Below are positions 5,353 through 5,479 of a stretch of 5,479 nt of DNA, one piece after another. Origin of the DNA: Planctomycetota bacterium (GTDB lineage: Bacteria > Planctomycetota > Phycisphaerae > Sedimentisphaerales > Anaerobacaceae). Position 1 is the stretch's first letter. Each line of letters starts with the position of its first letter. Position numbers and translations under genes: made by a program. The stretch covers positions 1 to 5,479 of the forward strand of contig JABMRO010000798.1 of NCBI GenBank assembly GCA_013202635.1. The letters are read 5' to 3'. The notes beneath the pieces were generated by a model. The model saw only the letters and a program-made list of their open reading frames with translations, searched no databases and was not told the origin of the DNA.

Positions 5353-5479
5353 GATTTTTCTCCTTTGTCCGCCCGGCCGTACTGAATCATGGAAGCCAGG
5401 CCCTGAACAAACGTAAAGATGACAAGGCCCCCTAAAAGTGTCAGAGGCATTACGTTAACTGAGATAGAGCCATGTGGAC
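5349..5479 (-). CDS. C-terminal end of a paralogous small membrane protein, cut by window
   Basis: An open frame enters from the right edge and ends at the TGA at 5349-5351. It gives 42 complete residues: PHGSISVNV, a hydrophobic helix, then ASMIQYGRADKGEKS. It aligns along its whole visible length with the C-terminal part of the next gene: PHGSISV against PKASISV, and SMIQYGRADKGEK against ILIQYGRGGKNGEK. It is therefore the last helix and tail of a second copy of the same membrane protein family. The stop overlaps the next start as ATGA, so the two are translationally coupled. Its 5' portion and the operon promoter lie outside the window. The visible piece is too short for any functional call. 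Confidence 0.85.
   Translation of the reverse strand, partial: PHGSISVNVMPLTLLGGLVIFTFVQGLASMIQYGRADKGEKS
5360..5366 (-). promoter_or_regulatory. Ribosome binding site of the 144-residue membrane gene
   Basis: AAAGGAG on the minus strand, 7 bases before the ATG at 5352. It lies within the last codons of the upstream paralogue (the DKGEK region), so one stretch both encodes the tail and recruits ribosomes for the next gene. Confidence 0.75.
5372..5389. repeat. 18-base direct repeat, copy 2
   Basis: Second copy of CCCGGCCGTACTGAATCA, in the same reading frame (IQYGR) of the upstream paralogue. A further match, ATTTTTCTCC, follows at corresponding places (5354-5363 and 4920-4929), where it encodes the GEK tail. 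Confidence 0.9.

Noticed and set aside
4941..5389. The 18-base direct repeats as attachment or transposon target sites
   Set aside because: Both copies are in the same frame at equivalent places in paralogous proteins, which gene duplication explains; no integrase or transposase is present.

Overview
The window is a compact bacterial chromosome segment with roughly balanced base composition. It carries seven protein genes, two of them cut by the window edges. I see no RNA genes, insertion sequences or CRISPR arrays. Three details make an environmental, Gram-negative-type bacterium likely: a Tat-exported glycoside hydrolase, a Der GTPase whose second P-loop reads GKRNAGKS instead of the common GRPN form, and a membrane-anchored two-lobed aspartyl protease homologue. 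A Planctomycetota member such as a Phycisphaerae-like lineage is my best guess, but this is inference from gene style only.

Layout. Positions 1-930 (minus) hold the N-terminal 310 residues of a CstA-family pyruvate/peptide carrier. Just upstream of it on the same strand (971-2290) is der (engA), the double-GTPase ribosome assembly factor. The two are separated by 40 bases and may be co-transcribed. A short AT-rich region (2291-2407) separates der from a divergent GH5 glycoside hydrolase (2408-3490, plus) and contains two good, overlapping, oppositely directed sigma70-type promoters. The GH5 gene converges, with a 16-base gap, on a minus-strand gene for a membrane-anchored protein with two retropepsin-like halves (3507-4589).

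Positions 4710-5479 (minus) form a tightly overlapped gene string. It comprises the end of one small membrane protein, a second small four-helix membrane protein that is clearly its paralogue, and an XRE-family (Cro/C1 type) regulator. The genes overlap by 4 and 14 bases, which implies translational coupling. An 18-base direct repeat at the 3' ends of the two membrane genes records the duplication.

How the parts relate: der is housekeeping. The GH5 enzyme probably cleaves a beta-linked polysaccharide outside the cytoplasm, and the CstA homologue probably imports a small carbon compound. Nothing in the sequence ties these together beyond adjacency. The most unusual parts are the paralogous membrane pair with its regulator, and the internally duplicated aspartyl protease.
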